Origin: Phylloscopus collybita
Lineage: Eukaryota > Chordata > Aves > Passeriformes > Phylloscopidae
DNA length: 64,000 nucleotides
Reading direction: 5' to 3'
Assembly (NCBI GenBank): GCA_027886175.1
Contig: JAJNNQ010000008.1
Location: 8,216,001 to 8,280,000, forward strand
Shown here one piece after another: positions 41,574-55,539 of the stretch (position 1 is its first letter; the number at the start of each line of letters is the position of its first letter). The notes beneath the pieces are model-generated. The model ran no database searches and was not told the DNA's origin. It saw only the letters and a list, made by a program, of their open reading frames with translations. The position numbers and the translations under genes are program-made.

Positions 41574-44500
41574 AATATGATTGATAATATTGAATATTTC
41601 TTTTAACCCTTTACTGCCATTCCTGGGCTAGGTGATAGTTTTTGTGTTCTGATGTTAATCCCCAGCATGCAGTAGCACATCTTCCAATCACTTACTCATT
41701 ATGGAGCTCATTTGTAAAATGCTGCTGCTGAATTTGTGACTGCCTGTGAAGCCCCACCTACCACTGGCCCTCCAACACTCCCACTGTCAAAGGTCACATC
41801 AAGAAAATCATTGTTTTATACAGAAAATCCTTCTAGTATAATACAAGGAATGGCAGTCCTTGAACAAAATTTGTCTATATGGTTTCATATGATGCATTTG
41901 GAAAGAAATACATTCTGGAAAAGGTGCAAATAAAGCAGGTTCTCTGGATCAATGCAGGAAATGGCCCAACTGAAATGTAGTGGCAAAAAATGTCATAATT
42001 TTCTTCACTTCCAATTTCTTGGGGAAAAAAATAAAAAAGATTGTCTGAGGAGACACAAATATGTAAAAACAAAAAGACCTCCCAGGATGACTTGAAATAT
42101 GTTCAAATTACACATCTACTCCCTGCTCCCTAGAACCCAGTAAATATTTCTTTGGCCCTACAAAGTATTTTAGTCTGAACCCAGGAAACCTCAGCTTGAC
42201 CTTAAAATAAGATTCCTCAGTTTTCAAAGTAAATGTCTCAGCCACATTACTGGAGGAGTTGCACTTTTCTGATTGAACATATAAAACTTGTCTCTTTTGG
42301 CAAATGGGGTAGATTATACTGCGGGGAACTGGTTGTTTTCCCAATTAGCTGACCACAGGCACTTTCAAACTCTCTTTCTCAACTTCTACACCTCAGTACA
42401 ATGCTGGTGGCAAGGTTAAAATATCTGTTTTGGGCCTGTAGGGGCAGGGTTAAGCCAGTGAAAAGCAGCAGAGCCTATCTCACTGGATATACACTGACCT
42501 ACCCTGCTGAGTGAGCATCCAGAGCATCTTTCTACAGAGATTTTGTTTTGTCTTCTTCTCAGGTTGTAGTGGATGGTTTAACAGCATTTGATGCTGCAGC
42601 ATCCTTCCAGCATGCCTTGAATCCTGTTTGAGATTTCAGATAGAATATATCTGGATTTGATTAGATTTATCAGTTTGTTCTCTGATGTTTTTCTCTTTTG
42701 CCAGCTGCATTAACTCTTCTTTCACCCCAGATTCACTCCATGGTAAGTGTAATGAGAATCCTCTTTTGAAACACTTTGACATCATCTTCTGACATCTGAC
42801 TCATATTCAGGTGCAAATTTCCCAGGTCTGATTACCAGTTCTCTGTAGAAAAATGTAAGCAAGTGTTATACATGGAGTGTAAAAGGACAAGAAAGGTCTC
42901 AAATTCCTCTTCTGATGACTGGTCAATGTCTATCAACTGATGTTGAAAATCTCTGTGACCGCAGCCTTCCTTTAATGTCATAGCTCAGACATAACTGCCT
43001 TTTGTCCAACAATCTTGTTTAAAACAAACCAAAACAATAAATTTGATTGGCATCTACCATATTAATTGAATTAAACCTGGCTCTAATTTTAACAAAAAGC
43101 CAAATGCAGTACTGGGTGTTAATAAAATAAGGTGATGCTTTTTCAAAATGAGCCTTTCCATTTTTGCTTCAGCTTGAGTTTCTCACTTGAGGCCAACCCC
43201 ATGTGCTGAAATGCTGTCAGCTAGAGTTTCACAGAGTCTTCTAGTTCAGGGCACCAGTGCAGCCACCCAACTGCCCAAGCTGTGGCCCTTGCACCTCCCC
43301 AGGTCCTGCAGACTCCTGTCTGTGCTCAGGGTTTCATTAGGTTGCAAGTTGTAGCCACGTGGTGCAGATTTAAGGGCTCCGTGTAGCTCAGGTAATATCC
43401 ACACATCTGAGAAGGACAGTACTGCTATCCAAACAGAATGAACCTTTGAACTTTGTTAGCTTTTTAATATGACATTAAGCCTCAGATTTATAAAACCAAA
43501 CCAGAGCAAAACAAAAACATGCTTGCTTTCATTCTGTGTTCTGATTTTGCACTGGATTGTCAGCAAAGCAGACCTTTTTACCTATAAACAGATGGCACAC
43601 CATTCTGTGGGATTTTCCCACATTTGATGAACACACATCAAGTCCATTTACATGAGCATGGAAAATATTAAAATGACTACCAGGTCTGCATAGTGTAAGA
43701 CACCTGGAGCACATTGCTGCCAGCAAGCTTCTGAGGTGGGGATATTCTGGCACACAGTCACGGTTCTGGGGACTGGGCCATTTTTGACTCAGGTTATTGC
43801 ATCTTTTGACACCTAAAGACATGTTCACCTCTGACCCAGAAACATCTGCAACGTCAAACTATAAAAAGGGGAATGGAAATGTAGCCTTTTTTTCCCCTTA
43901 CTGTTATTTTTATTTTCTATTGAAAAGGGTTTTTAAAGGTCTATGAAATGTAAAATTGCTTTTTTGCCATAGTTGCAAAACTCATTTCAATTTTTATCTG
44001 AGATGCACTTGTAACAAATTTCCAGATTTGAAAAACTAATGCAATAACCCACTCTGAGGCCCAGAGTCTGAGCAGAGCCTGGGCTGCATCTCTGGGGCCA
44101 ACAGGGGGGACTGTGACAGTGACCAGCCTGGTCCCCATTCCCACCATTCACCCCCACTTTTCCCCAAGAGTTTATATCACTTGCAAAGTTCTTGTATGTT
44201 CTGACTTTGCATCCTAAAGTAGCTCTGGCTTATTTTAGCTCACCACTTTTGCTCCTTTCTGTGCAGGCAAAATTGCTGATCATCTGGGCCATTACTGCTG
44301 CTCCTCTGACCTGGCCCAAGGTGAGAGCACCAGCCCTCCTGGTGACTGCACCAGGGGCTGCAGCTCTTATACTGCAAACCAGGACCAGGTGGAGTCTTCC
44401 TTTCACCTTTCTTGTTGCTCCTGCAATCTCCATGCCCAGATTTTATTGCTTTTTTATTAATTTTGTCTGGTAATTTTTGGCCCTAAAAACTGAGCTGGGA

Positions 44501-44727
44501 CCTTTCTGTGTGTCAGTCTTCCCTCCTGTAGAATGAATTGTGTGGTTTGTAGTAAAATGGGACTAGCTTTGAATTAATAGCACTATGAAGATCCGCAGAA
44601 TTATTGTGGTCAATTTTTTGTTTCATGTAACATGAGAGGTAGAGTATAGGGCAGAGCAACATACGCTGTTAATGGATAAGTTATTGCTGTGGTTGAGTTT
44701 GCCAAAATTAACACATTTCCCATTGGA

Positions 44728-44771
44728 CAACAACAACAACAACAACAATGGAAAAAAAAAAAAAAAAAAAA
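44728..44771. repeat. CAA trinucleotide repeat with poly-A
   Basis: Seven CAA units (44728-44748) are followed by TGG and about 20 A. Confidence 0.93.
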
Positions 44772-47019
44772 CTCAACCAAGCAAAAAAACTTCAGAAAAG
44801 TTCCTCTTTTCTGAGTACAGGCATTTTATGTTAGAGCCTTAGAGCTGATTCTGTCTCTCCCAAGTTATAAACCCTTATGGATGCACCATAAAGATGTCCA
44901 CCTAATGCAGAGAAAAGCAGATTAATTGATCACAGTAATATATTCTTATCCACTGAATAAGAGCATTCCACACATTGTTTCTTGTTTTGTTTCTGGCTTG
45001 TAAATCTTCATTGTAGGATACAAATGAAAATGACCCAAATATGTATTATTTATGAATAGGACTCTCAGATATTATGCTTTAGATTGATTGTGTTAGACAG
45101 GATATAACAGAAGCACAATAAGTCAATGAAAAATAAAAAGCAGAAAAAATGTTTCATGCTAAAAATGTAGTTCTAGTGACACCTCTTATATAAAGGACAT
45201 TTCCAACACATTGACATTTATATTTATCATGGCTGTGCCTGTGATTTACAGTTGTCTAAGGTACTGAATATCAGGAATATCCATGCACATACACACCCCT
45301 TTGAATGATGGCAGGACATAGACTGCTGCATTGCCCCTTATACAGCAAGCTTTTCCTCCCCTTTTTATTTTTCTTCTCTAGCTTCAGGGATGCAGAGAAA
45401 GCAGTAGATCAATAGGGTGTCTTGACTGAAGTTGCCTGCAGCACTTCCATTTCTCAGACTGGACACTGATGCTAACTATCAATAGCAATAAGAGGCTGTC
45501 TCAGACAGAATTAAGGCTCCTTCTTCTGCATGGCTGTCTGGTGCTTACTGATAAACATCTTGTGCACAGGATTGCAACAAATAAACCATTTCAAGAGTGC
45601 AAACTAGCCACTGTCATTCCTCCTATTCATACTTGCTGTGGGCTGAAGGGACTGCTAGTTATTTTCATACAGTTGATAACATGTTAGATAAGGATACAGA
45701 TGGGTAATAGTACAAAGGCATAATGCTATAAAGTGTAGAGAAATCATTGATGAAATTCTCTCTGCTCCTGTAGAAACCCTGAGACAACAAAAGACGAAAA
45801 TATTGACTTATGTTCAACCTACTTAAGAGAAGCTACAGCTAAGTTTAACTATTTATTAACCTCTGATTTTTAGGTAATGTTAAAGATATCCTGCTGATAT
45901 CTATTTTATTCATATATAAATGAGCTACTTTATTCATATATTTTTCATTTATCAGTCCTGGATTTGCTAGCTTATTCTGGAAATAAAAGTCACGAGAGTC
46001 TGGATGCAGGCATGATGGGGAGGTGTTGGACAGCATTCACTTGTCATTTGGCCTGAGCTATACACCACACTAGCAGTTGCTAATTTTGGAATAACTGAGC
46101 CCCTTTAGCCTCCCTCCCTGCAAACAATCAATTTCTCAACTGATCTATAGCTCTGTAGTGCGTTCCTGGTTTTCAGCCTGAATAAGGATGAAGAATCAGG
46201 TTCTCACCCACCCACATGAAATCACCATTAAAATACCCTGGCCCAGATCTTGGCAGTAAGTCCTGATATCTCTGCCTAAGTCAGATATCCAGTGGACTTA
46301 TGCCAATTTGCCAATGAAGAGCTCACATGTTAATTGGAGCTTATTTTTCTTTTAATTTTGCTTTAAACTGACTCAGGCAAGGGAAGTGGTTCAGATGCTC
46401 TGCTGTAAAATCAACAGAGCCTTATTTCATATCCCCCCTCTGTGGAGCTCTAACCATTTACAGGAGCAAACAATTTGGCTCTGAGACATCTCCAGCTTTA
46501 TATGGTGTGGGCTTTTCAGATCAGGAGGTTTGTTTTCAGAGGGAAATGTCAGTGATACATTTTGGGTTTCATCCCAAACAAAATGAATAATATAACATTG
46601 TCTTCTTTCATAACAATGTTTTATATTAAATTTAGCAAAGGCCAATGTATTTTATAGGAGGAGTTTATTCTGAAGATAGTTCTGTTTTTCCTAAATGCTT
46701 AAATTAGCATAGTCGATGAGAAAATAAATCAAAGCTTGCAAGATTTTAGGGATACCAGTTATGAGTAACCCTACTAAAAATATTAGCATAAGAAGATTCC
46801 TGAATATGTCAATGAATACATATATTCATTCAAAAGAAGTGAAATAAAATGTTAACTGGAATTTAATCTGGGAGAAGAAAGAACCAAAAAGAACATACTA
46901 GAATAATCACTTACTGACATAGATATTTTCCTTTTTTTTTTATTTTCTCTGTACCATGTGCTGCAGTCAGACTTGCCCACCAGACAGCAGCACTTTGGGG
47001 GTGGAACAGTTAATGTCTG

Positions 47020-47240
47020 TCGACTGCTCAGAATCACTGCTGTTATTAATTGTCCTCCAGTATAGAACATGTACATTTTACATTAATACCCTGACTAGGG
47101 AGACAGAGCATGCAGTTTCTAGCGAGGGAAGCTGGAATTTCAGAAATAGCTTGGCTCTTCACTTTGATTACTTTCTGGCTGGAGAGTTGGAGTCAAGCTA
47201 ATTCATTTTGTAAACATTGCTGGTCATTCATGTACAGTGC
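47020..47240. promoter_or_regulatory. Candidate conserved non-coding element
   Basis: Repeat-free block with TTATTAATTGTCC near 47043, ACATTAATACC near 47079, TTTGATTACTTTC near 47163 and GCTAATTCATTTTG near 47197. Homeodomain-type cores are frequent relative to neighbouring sequence. No domain is visible in overlapping short frames. Low-confidence inference. Confidence 0.25.
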
Positions 47241-47898
47241 ATGGCATGAATCAGGGCTGGACACTCAGGCGGGTGCAAGTTCAAAAGTCCAGATGGAAAT
47301 TCCTGTTCCACTGCACATGGAATGATCCACGCACCCAGTGAGAAGGGTCAGACATGGACACAGCCAGAATCCCCAGCCCTCAAAGCCCTCAAATCCATGT
47401 CTTTCTTTCCTTAAGAAAGGTGAAAAGACAAGGGCCCTCACTATTTGCTGAAGAGCAATCCACCCCTTGCACCCTAACAGTCAGCTTTCAACAAATATTT
47501 ATACAGCTCAGGGATACAGCTATAGCTGCAACATTTCAGCACAAATATTAGGCCACAACCTCAGCTAGTCTAAATTGGCCTCAGTGGCATTGCAGTGATT
47601 TACAATAGCTGAGCTTCTCCCTCCTTTCATTTTTTCCCTTAGTGCTTCTGAGACAGTATGCTCTACATGCTTCTTTCAGATGAAGACTGTATTCATTTTA
47701 AAGTAAAATTTAATTTTAAACCAAGCTCTTCGTCATACTAAGGTTTCTCCCAAATTTTAAGAGGATCTCAGCAAATAAAGATCTGTTTCAAAGGTGACTG
47801 TGAGTTTTCTGCAGCACAGCAGCACTCAGCTGAGCTGGGGTGGTAAGGCAGAAAACCATTCGGAAAAAGCGATTCTTTTGTTAAAAAAATAAGATTAC

Positions 47899-47900
<2 letters not shown>

Positions 47901-47947
<47 letters not shown>

Positions 47948-47948
47948 A
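47901..47948. repeat. AT dinucleotide microsatellite with short AC tail
   Basis: Twenty perfect AT units (47901-47940) run into four AC units (47941-47948). Long AT arrays can extrude cruciforms. Confidence 0.97.
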
Positions 47949-49497
47949 AACCATAAAATCTGGTTTTACTGCTCCCACTGAAGAACTCCATTGTGTCTGC
48001 AGGTTTAACAGCAGTTGCACAGAGATGTAAGTACACAGTTGTGTATTATAATATTTGTTTCTTAATGTCACTAAGCCAGAATTCTTAAAAAATATATGAA
48101 GTCTTAATTTTTCCCCAGTTTTTCAAAACAGAAAACATTAGTAAAGCTGTATTTTTTTCCCCAGTGTGACTTGAAGCTGGAGACAGAGAAATGGATTACA
48201 TTACATATTTTCTACACAAGCTGAGGGATTAATTTAAATGATTCCCCTAAATCAAAACAACTAGACTTTTTGGTAGCCTTTGAAGTTTAATGAATGTTTA
48301 TTCTTGCCATCAAGTGTAGGCTTTGGGACACCCTGCAGGACCTCTTAAACAAGATATCTAAAACTATTTATATAAAATAAGCCAAGCCCAAGATGTTTTT
48401 ATTAATGTTATGAAGAAAATGCACGAATTTAAAAATAATGAATATTTTGGTTTAAAAATTTTAAGTTAAGGACAGAGAAAAGTTTCCACTGTGCTGTCAA
48501 TGTCTATGGCTTAGGGTTTAAACATTAACTATGATTCTGATGATTTCAAAAGTAGGCATGATATAGAGCAGGTCTGTTCTGTAGTTGTGTGCTCTCCTGA
48601 GTCTGGTTTCCACTCTTTTAGGGACACAGAGAAGCTGCTGTGCTCTTATCTTTCACAATACATTTGGCATTCCTTTCAAATGTCTCTTATCAAAGTTGAC
48701 AACAAGTACCTATTACTTACAGACATTTCAATGTGGGCTTTCTGTAGAAGAAAATTAAATCAGGTCATGAGATGTAATAAACCAGACATAGGATTTCCAA
48801 ATACATTCTATTTCTTTTATGGTTAATACTTTTTGAAGTGCCCTGCTGAAAAGCTGCATAAATGTAAAACCTGCTTTGCCTCTGATGACTGTGATTGATT
48901 AAAACAGTGGGTAATGTTCCTGGAGATATTTAGCTTCTGATAACTCAGCCATACAGACGTTCTCTGATTTTTTTTATTTTTTTCTGGAGGGCCATTTTCA
49001 CATGTACAAAAAAAACCCCCTTGAAAACTAGATATTTTTTATATCTAAAATTCACAGCATGTCTTGCTGTTAAATTGCCACCTTAGAGGCCTTTTTAAAA
49101 TTTCATTGAAAATGCATATTAAATCAAAGTGATAGACACATGTAATGTAAAATGTCTGTCAACAATTAGAATCCCATTTGGAAGTTTGTAAAGCATAACA
49201 ATTTAAAATGAATTTAAATTGAGAAGGAAAGTTTTTAGATTGAGAAGAAAAGTTTTAGCCTGCAGTATTGCAATTTTGTTCAGAACACATCCAGATTTTT
49301 TTTCTCTTTTCCCAGCAAAAGAGAAATAAAAGAGCCAGAGCTGCTAATATCATTAGTTCCCTCTCATGTGATAGTCAAGCAATTTCATTCTTTCAGCAAT
49401 AAAACCCAAATTATATTGGTTATTTGATTTTGAAATATATAATAAAGCATCAGGCATGTGAATAACATAGTTCCGTGTAAAATCATTTTGCCCATGT

Positions 49498-49560
49498 CAC
49501 AGAATCATAGAATGGCTGGGAGAGACCTCAAAAAAATCATCTGATCCAATCTTTCATTTT
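49498..49560 (-). mobile_element. CR1 LINE 3'-end fragment
   Basis: The sequence CACAGAATCATAGAATGGCT, then GGGAGAGACCTCAAAAAAATCATCTGATCC in pieces, is the diverged reverse complement of the avian CR1 3' end, which finishes in ATTCTATG-type repeats. The element therefore runs on the minus strand with its 3' end near 49498. Only about 60 bases are recognisable; homology may extend rightward in decayed form. CR1 is the dominant retroelement of birds, which supports an avian source. Confidence 0.75.
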
Positions 49561-52500
49561 CCAGGAACCTAGAACACATTGCAGCTGAGCCACTTGGTGA
49601 ATCTGTGCTCTGTGCATTGAAAAGTGCAACTGGTTTTATTTGGACAGACTAAATCCCTGTCCAGCAACACCACATGGCTTGAGAAAGATGCTTCTAGGGA
49701 AACTTTACAAAATATCCTTTGTATTCTTCTAAGATTTTACAAGATTTACACACAAACCTCGTGGATATCCTAAAACCATGGGAACCACAGGCAAAACAGA
49801 CCAGTGGCACACTGAGGCCCAGTTCTGGCCCTTGGCTCTGTGGCCACACCACTGAGGACTTGCCTACTTAAATGGGGGCTGGGATTGGCAGGTAAAACAG
49901 TACAAAGTTTGGGGTGACACCTGGATTTTCCAAAAATTTTGAATCTAACAAAATCTGGGGTTAAATTAGGGTTTATGGCTAATATTTATTGAATACAATG
50001 TAAGCATCTACAGTATGGTTTGCTACAAAATGAAAGTATTTTCAATTAAATACAAACTTTGGCGCTTTTTTCCCCAATTTTACAACATGCACATTTCCAA
50101 GCAGTATCCAACAATGTTCAGCTTTCTACACTGAAATTAATATAATCTTGTTGATACGTGCCAATGCTTCAAGTTCAGAATGTTGTATTCTCTGTGGTGA
50201 TATACAACTTCTTAAAAGCAGATACACTTCCAGGACAGATATTTTGTGTAATTTGTCCAGATTAAATCTGGCTGTTCCTAGACATTCCACTTATCACTTT
50301 GCTTGATTTTATGAGAATGACAGTAAGAAAGCAGAATAATAAGAAATGAACAGGATATTCTACAGTTAATTTCTGAACAGAGAGTCAATCCCTTGAGAAC
50401 TTTACACAGTGTTGCTGGTTAAAATTATTGCAAAAAATTATAGTGTGACATCACAACAAATGGATGCAAATTACCAGTAACAGTTTTTGTCTTTTTATTG
50501 TCTTTGAGTAATCCCCTTGAAGAGCCAAGATTACCTGTGATTAGCAGATTTGAACAGGTGGTTTAAGGGGCTGTACTCCTAAAATGTCACAGTTGCTTTG
50601 CTTTGAGAAGCAGTGAGTGCTTTCCCAGTCAGCAGCAAGCAGCTCCCGCAGGCTCCCCTGAATGTGGCAACCAGCACCCGTTCGGGGATTTTGTTGCTCT
50701 AGGCAAACCATTAAAGGCAGGCCCCTCACAAGGCACAGTCTCTAGCACAGGAAAGTGTTACTGAACACTCTGCAGCCCTGGGCAGCTGCTGCTCTGGGGG
50801 CTGGTGGTGGCAGGGATGCAGATGTACCTGTCTCTCCCCCCCTCAGGCTCACACCCCTCTGGCTTTTTACCTTTTCTCTGGGTTTCATTATTGCTCCTGC
50901 TCGGTGTGACCATGGCCGGACATGGGCAGGTCTTGTCCCACTTTAGAGCAATCTGTCAGCTGTGGGGCAAAGGAGTAGCAGGTCTGGCAGCCCTTTGAGA
51001 ACTGCCTGAAAACTGAATTTTGCTCGTTGAACATTCTAGGAGTGAAACAAAGAGTGAGTGAATGATCCTGCTTGCACAGAGTGAGTACAGCAGTGTTATT
51101 GAGTTGTGAGATTATATGTGCAGTGTTGGAGAGGACAATACTGAAGCTGGAGGAGGGAATGGGCCATATTTATCCTTTTTTAATTCCACTTAATTTGGTA
51201 CATTTACAATGCATTTGGCTCTATGTTTCCATTAAACTGTTATTCTTACGTATTATGGGATTGCTTGTGCTTTTGTGCAGCATGAAAATGGAAGCTGCTT
51301 CAACTGCAGAAGAAGCCAGGCTGAGTAAACTTGAGAGACAGAACAAGTGACTTCAAGCCTTAAAATAAATGGAAGTGCAAAGGTGTGCAACTGTCAACTA
51401 AACACAAGAGAGCTCTCACTAAGAGGTATGGGATTTACATGCTAATCATTGTCACTGGTGCCTTCTCTAAATCTTTTCTCTCTGGAGTAGTTGTTTATGC
51501 TCCTCTGCAGTTAGTAATGGCCCTGACCTGGCACTCACACAAATACAGCTCCTCTCGGAAATCAGTTTGTATAGACTGGGGGCTTAGATGCATATTTTAC
51601 TTGCAAACAGCTGGAAGAGCTTAAGAAGTTACTGTACCACGCATTGTTGCCCCATGCAGGAGATTTCCATCCCTTGCTGGTGAGGATGTCATGCAAACGT
51701 TTGTGCCAATGCCAGAGCAGCCCAGCCCGGGAGAGCCCCCTGCTCAGGCGGTGGGACACTGAGGAGCAGTGGTCACAAACAGCTTTGGTCACCACAGTGA
51801 GCCCCTGCTCCAGATTCACTCATGTGCAGTTCTAGACTGAAACACTGCTCGTGCTGTGCTCTCAGTGCTCTGCTTCCTGCACAAGGATGAGTGACACTGA
51901 GGATGTTTAGGATTGGGCACTTACATTGCAAGCTTCTGAGGAAAAGTGTCTTTTCGTGGTCTCAGGAGTGAGTAAAGGATGTATCCTTCTTTACAAATGG
52001 AAGTAGAATAAGCACTGGTGTTTGGTGTAATTCCTAAATGTGCCATGTTGTCTGATACTCAAGTACAATTCTCCCTCTTTTGTATTGCCTGTTGCAGTAC
52101 ATGACAAGCAGTTGAATTGCTGAACCATTACAGACTGGGGCTACATTTGTCTTTGCACGTATGATTTTTGCACCACATGTCTTTAGTATTATCTAAAACC
52201 TACTCAAGCTTTAAATTCTCATTCAGGCAGTACTTCTAGAGTGTCAGTGGCTAGGAGCAAGCTCAGATGAGCTTAATGATTGTGTACAGTCCTAAGGAGA
52301 GCCAGCTAGTCTGCAGCAAGCTGCTTAAGGATGTAAATAGACATGTCCTGCAGCCCTGGACACTGCATTTGAGAGGGAATTTGAAGCTCTGTAAAGGACT
52401 GAAACACAGAATACGTAACTCAGGGTGAGATTCAAGACATGGCTTGTACAGCAGGATGAAAGTCCAGGCTTACTATATAAAGCATATGAAGGATGGAAAC

Positions 52501-54834
52501 AATTTTTCTAACCTCAAATCTGGTTTCTGGATTTCTGAGGAAGGGTCTTTTAAGTCTCTTTGTGAGGATTGCTCTTTGAATCCTGTTACTTGAGCTTTTC
52601 TTACGTAAGGAAAGGAAACTGTGAGTCTCATTTTCTAGGTGATAACTGTGTGATCTTGGGTTTATGAAGCAGTACTTTTCAAGGCTCTTTCTGGGTCACT
52701 GGTGTAGTATCTGCTGATAGTTCTGTAGAGCTGGCTGGCAGCTCAGTGTTCAACTCTTTCTTTTCTGCTGAGGAATTTTTCTAAGAAATCAGAAACTCCT
52801 GGAGTTACCTTTTGAGGTAGGTAATGGCTGTTGTTGCCATCTGAACATTATATGATCATTAATGGGAAGAAAAGAAAACTGCAAAAATGTGGCTGGAGAT
52901 CAGATTGCTCCATGAGGAAATGGGCTCCCCACAGGACCCAGAAATTGCATGTGCAAGTCTGTGAGCAAACACATTTGCACTCAGAGAGCTGTGTTCTGCA
53001 CAGCACCATTGCAGCCCAGCTCTCTTAACAAGCTGGCTAGAACTGAGGGCAAAAGTTGGATGGGGAGGATTCTGCTTAGCTCAGACATGGAAAGCAGAAC
53101 ATTATTCATGAGGCATTTACTTTATTGCAACTAGCTGCTGCCAGGCCAGCTCCTTGTGCTGATGCAGAGAGCATGACAATTTTCACGTTGTAAACACCAT
53201 GCATTAATCAGGGCACCTCAATATTATGCAAACAAAATGTATGTACTTACAAATACTTCCACTGTATTTGAATCAAAATTATGTCATGAAAAGGAGAGGG
53301 GTTGTCAGGTTCATTTCATTAGGCAAGAAATTTGGGACTCTACAGGCAACATTCCCCCTGAGGTTTGAAGCATGTTTAGTCCTTAATCACTACATATTCC
53401 CCGGTTTAAAATGAAACATTAAAATTTAAATAAACATGTGTACTTTGTAACTCTGGTTTGCAGTGTAAATCTTTTTGTGGCAACAGGTTAGATGACTACC
53501 CTGTAGAAATCATCTGTAGGTTCTATTTCAGAGAAAATATTCATGTGGAATTTTCTCCTTGTGTTTATATTTTTACGCAGTACAGAATTTTTGTGTAATT
53601 TTAGTTTAAAGGCAAGCAGATCCTAAGGGAACACTTTTTTTAAGAACACATGTTTTTCACTAAATATCCTGGAAAATACTTTCCTTGGTCCTGCTCCTTC
53701 ATTTGCTTTTAAATTACTCCCATTTCCATATTTTATACTATTTAAATAGTAGTTTGAAAAAGAAATTATAACTATAATATTTTATTAAAAATTGATACTA
53801 AGGGTCCCATTGATAAGTACCTGGATGAACAGTGATAGAAACTGTGAAGTTTTCCTGCTGTGTAAAGGCACTTTTCTTTAAACAAGATGTTTGGAGGAAT
53901 TGTTGGCTGATATTGCAGCTTATATCTCATCATCTGATATCAGATGTAATTATTCATGACTCCTCTTTTGACATGTACATAATTCATATTTCAGTGTCCT
54001 TTATTTCCCTTGTCTTATCCAGAGTTTTTTCTGTGCTGAAATGCATTACAGTATGTCTTTGAAAGATGTCTTTGTAGCTCAGAATAGGTGTTTTGTTTTG
54101 TTTTTTTTTTAATCTAAGGCTGGAGAAATCTCTGTCACTTCATTTCTAAACTTCTGGTTTTCTGGTGGAGCCACATGGTGGCTTTATATGGCTGTGATAC
54201 GCTAGGCTATTAAAAAAAAATTAAACTGGGATGCAAAGGCATGTGGCTTGCAGAGAAAACTTCCCCTGTGGCATCAAATAAAAATCTTGGTTCTCTATAG
54301 AACTTATAGGTTCACTCTGTCCATACCTGATGACCACTGTGTAACAAATCAATGACCTAAGCAGTCTACCTGAAATACCCTCTAATTTCTTTTTTAACTC
54401 CCCAAAAAGCCATATAAAGGACAGAGTGATACCTTGGGATCAATAATAACGTTGGAATCAAGAATCAAGAATCAAGACACTTTCTCAAGTATACAGTATT
54501 TAATTGAAAAAAAAATGGGTTTTTTTAACACAGGAAAGAAGACATTCTGAAATATATATATAAAAAAAAAGATATCAGAGGAAATAATTATGGACTTCAG
54601 GGTGTGAAAGTATTTGTAATTACTAGCACTCTCTACTCCTGTAAAAGTGCATGGAAATCTTTTGCAGTGTTTCCTATTTATCTTTCTGTTTGTTGCTTTC
54701 CTGGCTGGTGGGCTGTACATACAAAAGAGTTGCCCATACACTGATGCAGGAGAATTTTTTTTACTCCTTGGGTTTTAACATTCTTGCCCGAGTGAGAGAA
54801 TTTTCCATCCAGCTTGTTTACTTCATGATTTATG
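49561..54834. other. Gene desert, no gene recognised
   Basis: AT-rich unique DNA between the CR1 fragment and the promoter-proximal enhancer-like cluster. A mildly GC-richer part at 50.6-51.0 kb carries two short overlapping plus-strand frames without recognisable domains. A 7-base repeat AATCAAG occurs about three times at 54456-54476. One candidate element is listed at 53.9-54.0 kb. Confidence 0.6.
53890..54020. promoter_or_regulatory. Candidate conserved non-coding element
   Basis: The sequence holds ATCATCTGATATCAGATG near 53927, which is largely self-complementary (CATCTGATATCAGATG is a perfect 16-base palindrome at 53930-53945), followed by TAATTATTCATGAC and ACATAATTCATAT. E-box-like CATCTG half sites flank the palindrome. 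Regulatory role is inferred. Confidence 0.27.
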
Positions 54835-55195
54835 TCTAAATTGACAGAGTCCTTCGGAGGCATTCGTGTTAAATTTGAAACAAACATATTTAATGCTCGT
54901 GTTGTAATAAAACAGCTAAAAGAGCAGATTAAAAAGATATGCACAGAGGGGTCTGATTGATTGAGGGATTGATTTTACTACTTTTCCCGTAGGTGGGTAG
55001 TGATGGCTGTAAATCTCCTGATAATCATTTCAGAAGCACCTTCATCAATAAACTCAAAAGGGACAGCTAGGTGTAAAAATTTGCCAGCCATCAGGTCAAA
55101 CAAAAGGCAGCAAATGTGTAAAGAAAGAATTGAATTAAATAATACCACCTTGGCTGGTTATGGCATTAGTCATTTTTATCTCGGGGGCGGAGGAG
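54835..55195. promoter_or_regulatory. Candidate conserved regulatory element, about 4.6 kb upstream of SALL1
   Basis: Repeat-free sequence dense in homeodomain-type words: a TGATTGATTG motif near 54953, TGATTTTA near 54970, ATAATCATTT near 55020, ATCAATAAA near 55043 and GAATTAAATAATA near 55131. A GGTCAAACAAAAGG stretch near 55094 resembles forkhead or nuclear-receptor half sites. The texture is that of a vertebrate developmental enhancer. Enhancer status is inference; conservation was not testable here. Confidence 0.4.
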
Positions 55196-55403
55196 TCCCC
55201 ATCACTGCGATTCTCTGGGATTTAGGAGAGAGAAAGGGAGAGGGTTTTTTCCCTCTATTTTTTTTTCCTTTTTCCTTTGACTAAACCCGTATTGCTTACG
55301 ATTCAAGTATGCGGGTAAAAAGCTTGTGTTTGTGAGCAATGATCAATTATTAGTTGTCAGTAATAATGGCGAAGGACTCAATTCTGGTGCCCCCTCCTCT
55401 CAC

Positions 55404-55465
55404 TTTTTTTTTTTTTTTTTCCCTCTCTCTCTTTCTTCCCCCTGGAGAATTACCATTAAAAATGG

Positions 55466-55513
<48 letters not shown>
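55404..55513. repeat. T17 tract, CT-rich stretch and A48 tract
   Basis: T17 (55404-55420) is followed by CT-rich DNA, a short AATTACCATTAAAAATGG-type link and A48 (55466-55513). The T and A tracts are complementary and could pair with a loop of about 45 bases. They separate two enhancer-like blocks. Confidence 0.93.
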
Positions 55514-55516
<3 letters not shown>

Positions 55517-55539
55517 AGAGGAGAGCAAGGAAGGGGGAA

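Larger units (their letters stand above)
40109..49497. other. Gene desert, no gene recognised
   Basis: AT-rich unique sequence with a T tract (41545-41573), a CAA repeat with poly-A (44728-44771) and a long AT dinucleotide repeat (47901-47948). One enhancer-like block is listed at 47.0-47.2 kb. All frames are under about 100 codons, mostly paired as overlapping plus/minus shadows, with no domain. Confidence 0.65.

Noticed and set aside
49600..49700. Rightward continuation of the CR1 element
   Set aside because: Words such as CCCTGTCCAGCAACACCACATGG are vaguely CR1-like, but the order does not match well enough by eye to extend the call.
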